Source: Bacteroidia bacterium (GTDB taxonomy: Bacteria > Bacteroidota > Bacteroidia > Flavobacteriales > Flavobacteriaceae). From it: a DNA stretch of 64,000 nucleotides. The stretch is from NCBI GenBank assembly GCA_030427585.1, contig JAUIBW010000017.1, positions 1 through 64,000 of the forward strand, written 5' to 3'. The position numbers were made by a program, and so were the translations under genes. Every line of letters begins with the position of its first letter. Within the stretch, counting starts at the first letter, position 1. The notes under the pieces were generated by a model that was not told where the DNA came from, made no database searches, and saw nothing but the letters and a program-made list of their open reading frames with translations. Positions 63,792 to 64,000 of this stretch are shown here, one piece after another.

Positions 63792-64000
63792 AATACCTAG
63801 TTAAAAATTATTGACAAGATAAGGGATAACCATATGAATAATATATGATTTTGATAACAAACCACAAAATTTTCTTAAAAAAACTAAACGCCCTAATAAA
63901 AAGCATTTTGAAATTAAAAACAATAGTTAAAATTTATAAATATACTGATCAAGATTTATAAATCATAAGTTACACCTCTTGTTATTGCATAGTCTTCGCT
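63792..64000. other. non-coding right end of window
   Basis: AT-rich, upstream of the leftward regulator gene. It probably holds that gene's promoter; no clear two-box promoter or gene fragment was recognised. Confidence 0.4.

Overview
The window looks like chromosomal DNA of a marine member of the Flavobacteriaceae (Bacteroidota), with an Aquimarina-like flavour. The evidence is the AT-rich composition, promoters of the TTTG / TAnnTTTG type, a type IX secretion C-terminal domain, a mevalonate pathway, a long acidic tail on ribosomal protein bS16, a DnaE with its own proofreading domain, a TPR/AraC-type membrane regulator, and many proteins of families typical of this group (DUF547, DUF4230, DUF4260, PepSY-like, TonB-C-like). 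No rRNA, prophage, intact insertion sequence or CRISPR array was seen.

Layout. 0.4-4.4 kb: minus-strand envelope genes (DUF547 protein, outer-membrane barrel, GH113-like glycosidase, one-POTRA Omp85 barrel). 4.7-5.9 kb: a secreted leucine-rich-repeat protein. 6.3-9.3 kb: an NAD(P)H flavoprotein and a membrane multi-[4Fe-4S] protein, preceded by an inverted-repeat element. 9.5-14.4 kb: a glycan or glycolipid operon (GT2, processive GT2, mannosyltransferase, hydrolase). 14.5-20.3 kb: pseudouridine synthase, nitrilase, a small secreted protein, and UbiA prenyltransferase with two mevalonate-pathway genes. 20.6-28.5 kb: TspO, TetR, flavoprotein, GDPD, an ECF sigma/membrane partner pair and glutaryl-CoA dehydrogenase. 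28.9-32.4 kb: rpsP-rimM-trmN6 flanked by small secreted proteins. 32.6-39.5 kb: dnaE, trxA and a DUF58 protein.

39.6-42.1 kb is a scarred region: tRNA-Asp, a truncated GIY-YIG nuclease joined to the tail of a SIMPL gene, two TonB-C-like paralogues and what looks like the beheaded start of a BlaI regulator. 42.1-48.8 kb: ruvC, hemW, a cyclase, small proteins and a membrane-anchored MutS homologue. 49-54 kb: an amino-acid dehydratase and a group of redox/stress genes (Crp, AhpD-like, TetR, OsmC, cupin), then a Gmad2 lipoprotein and an acetyltransferase.

54-61.7 kb is a complete trans-4-hydroxy-L-proline catabolic locus with a divergent AraC regulator: epimerase, D-hydroxyproline dehydrogenase, pyrroline-4-hydroxy-2-carboxylate deaminase, and alpha-ketoglutarate semialdehyde dehydrogenase. 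A DUF885 peptidase lipoprotein is embedded in it, which suggests use of collagen-like peptides. The window ends with an orphan 58-residue peptide carrying a class I lanthipeptide-type GG leader, downstream of a TPR/AraC membrane regulator.

Most noteworthy: the orphan lanthipeptide-like precursor (61755-61931); hemW, whose radical-SAM cysteines lie upstream of the first ATG with ATC where ATG is expected; the GIY-YIG/SIMPL junction at an A7 run next to tRNA-Asp; two structured non-coding elements (6141-6302 and 24752-24902); and a 46-nt perfect palindrome (51097-51142).
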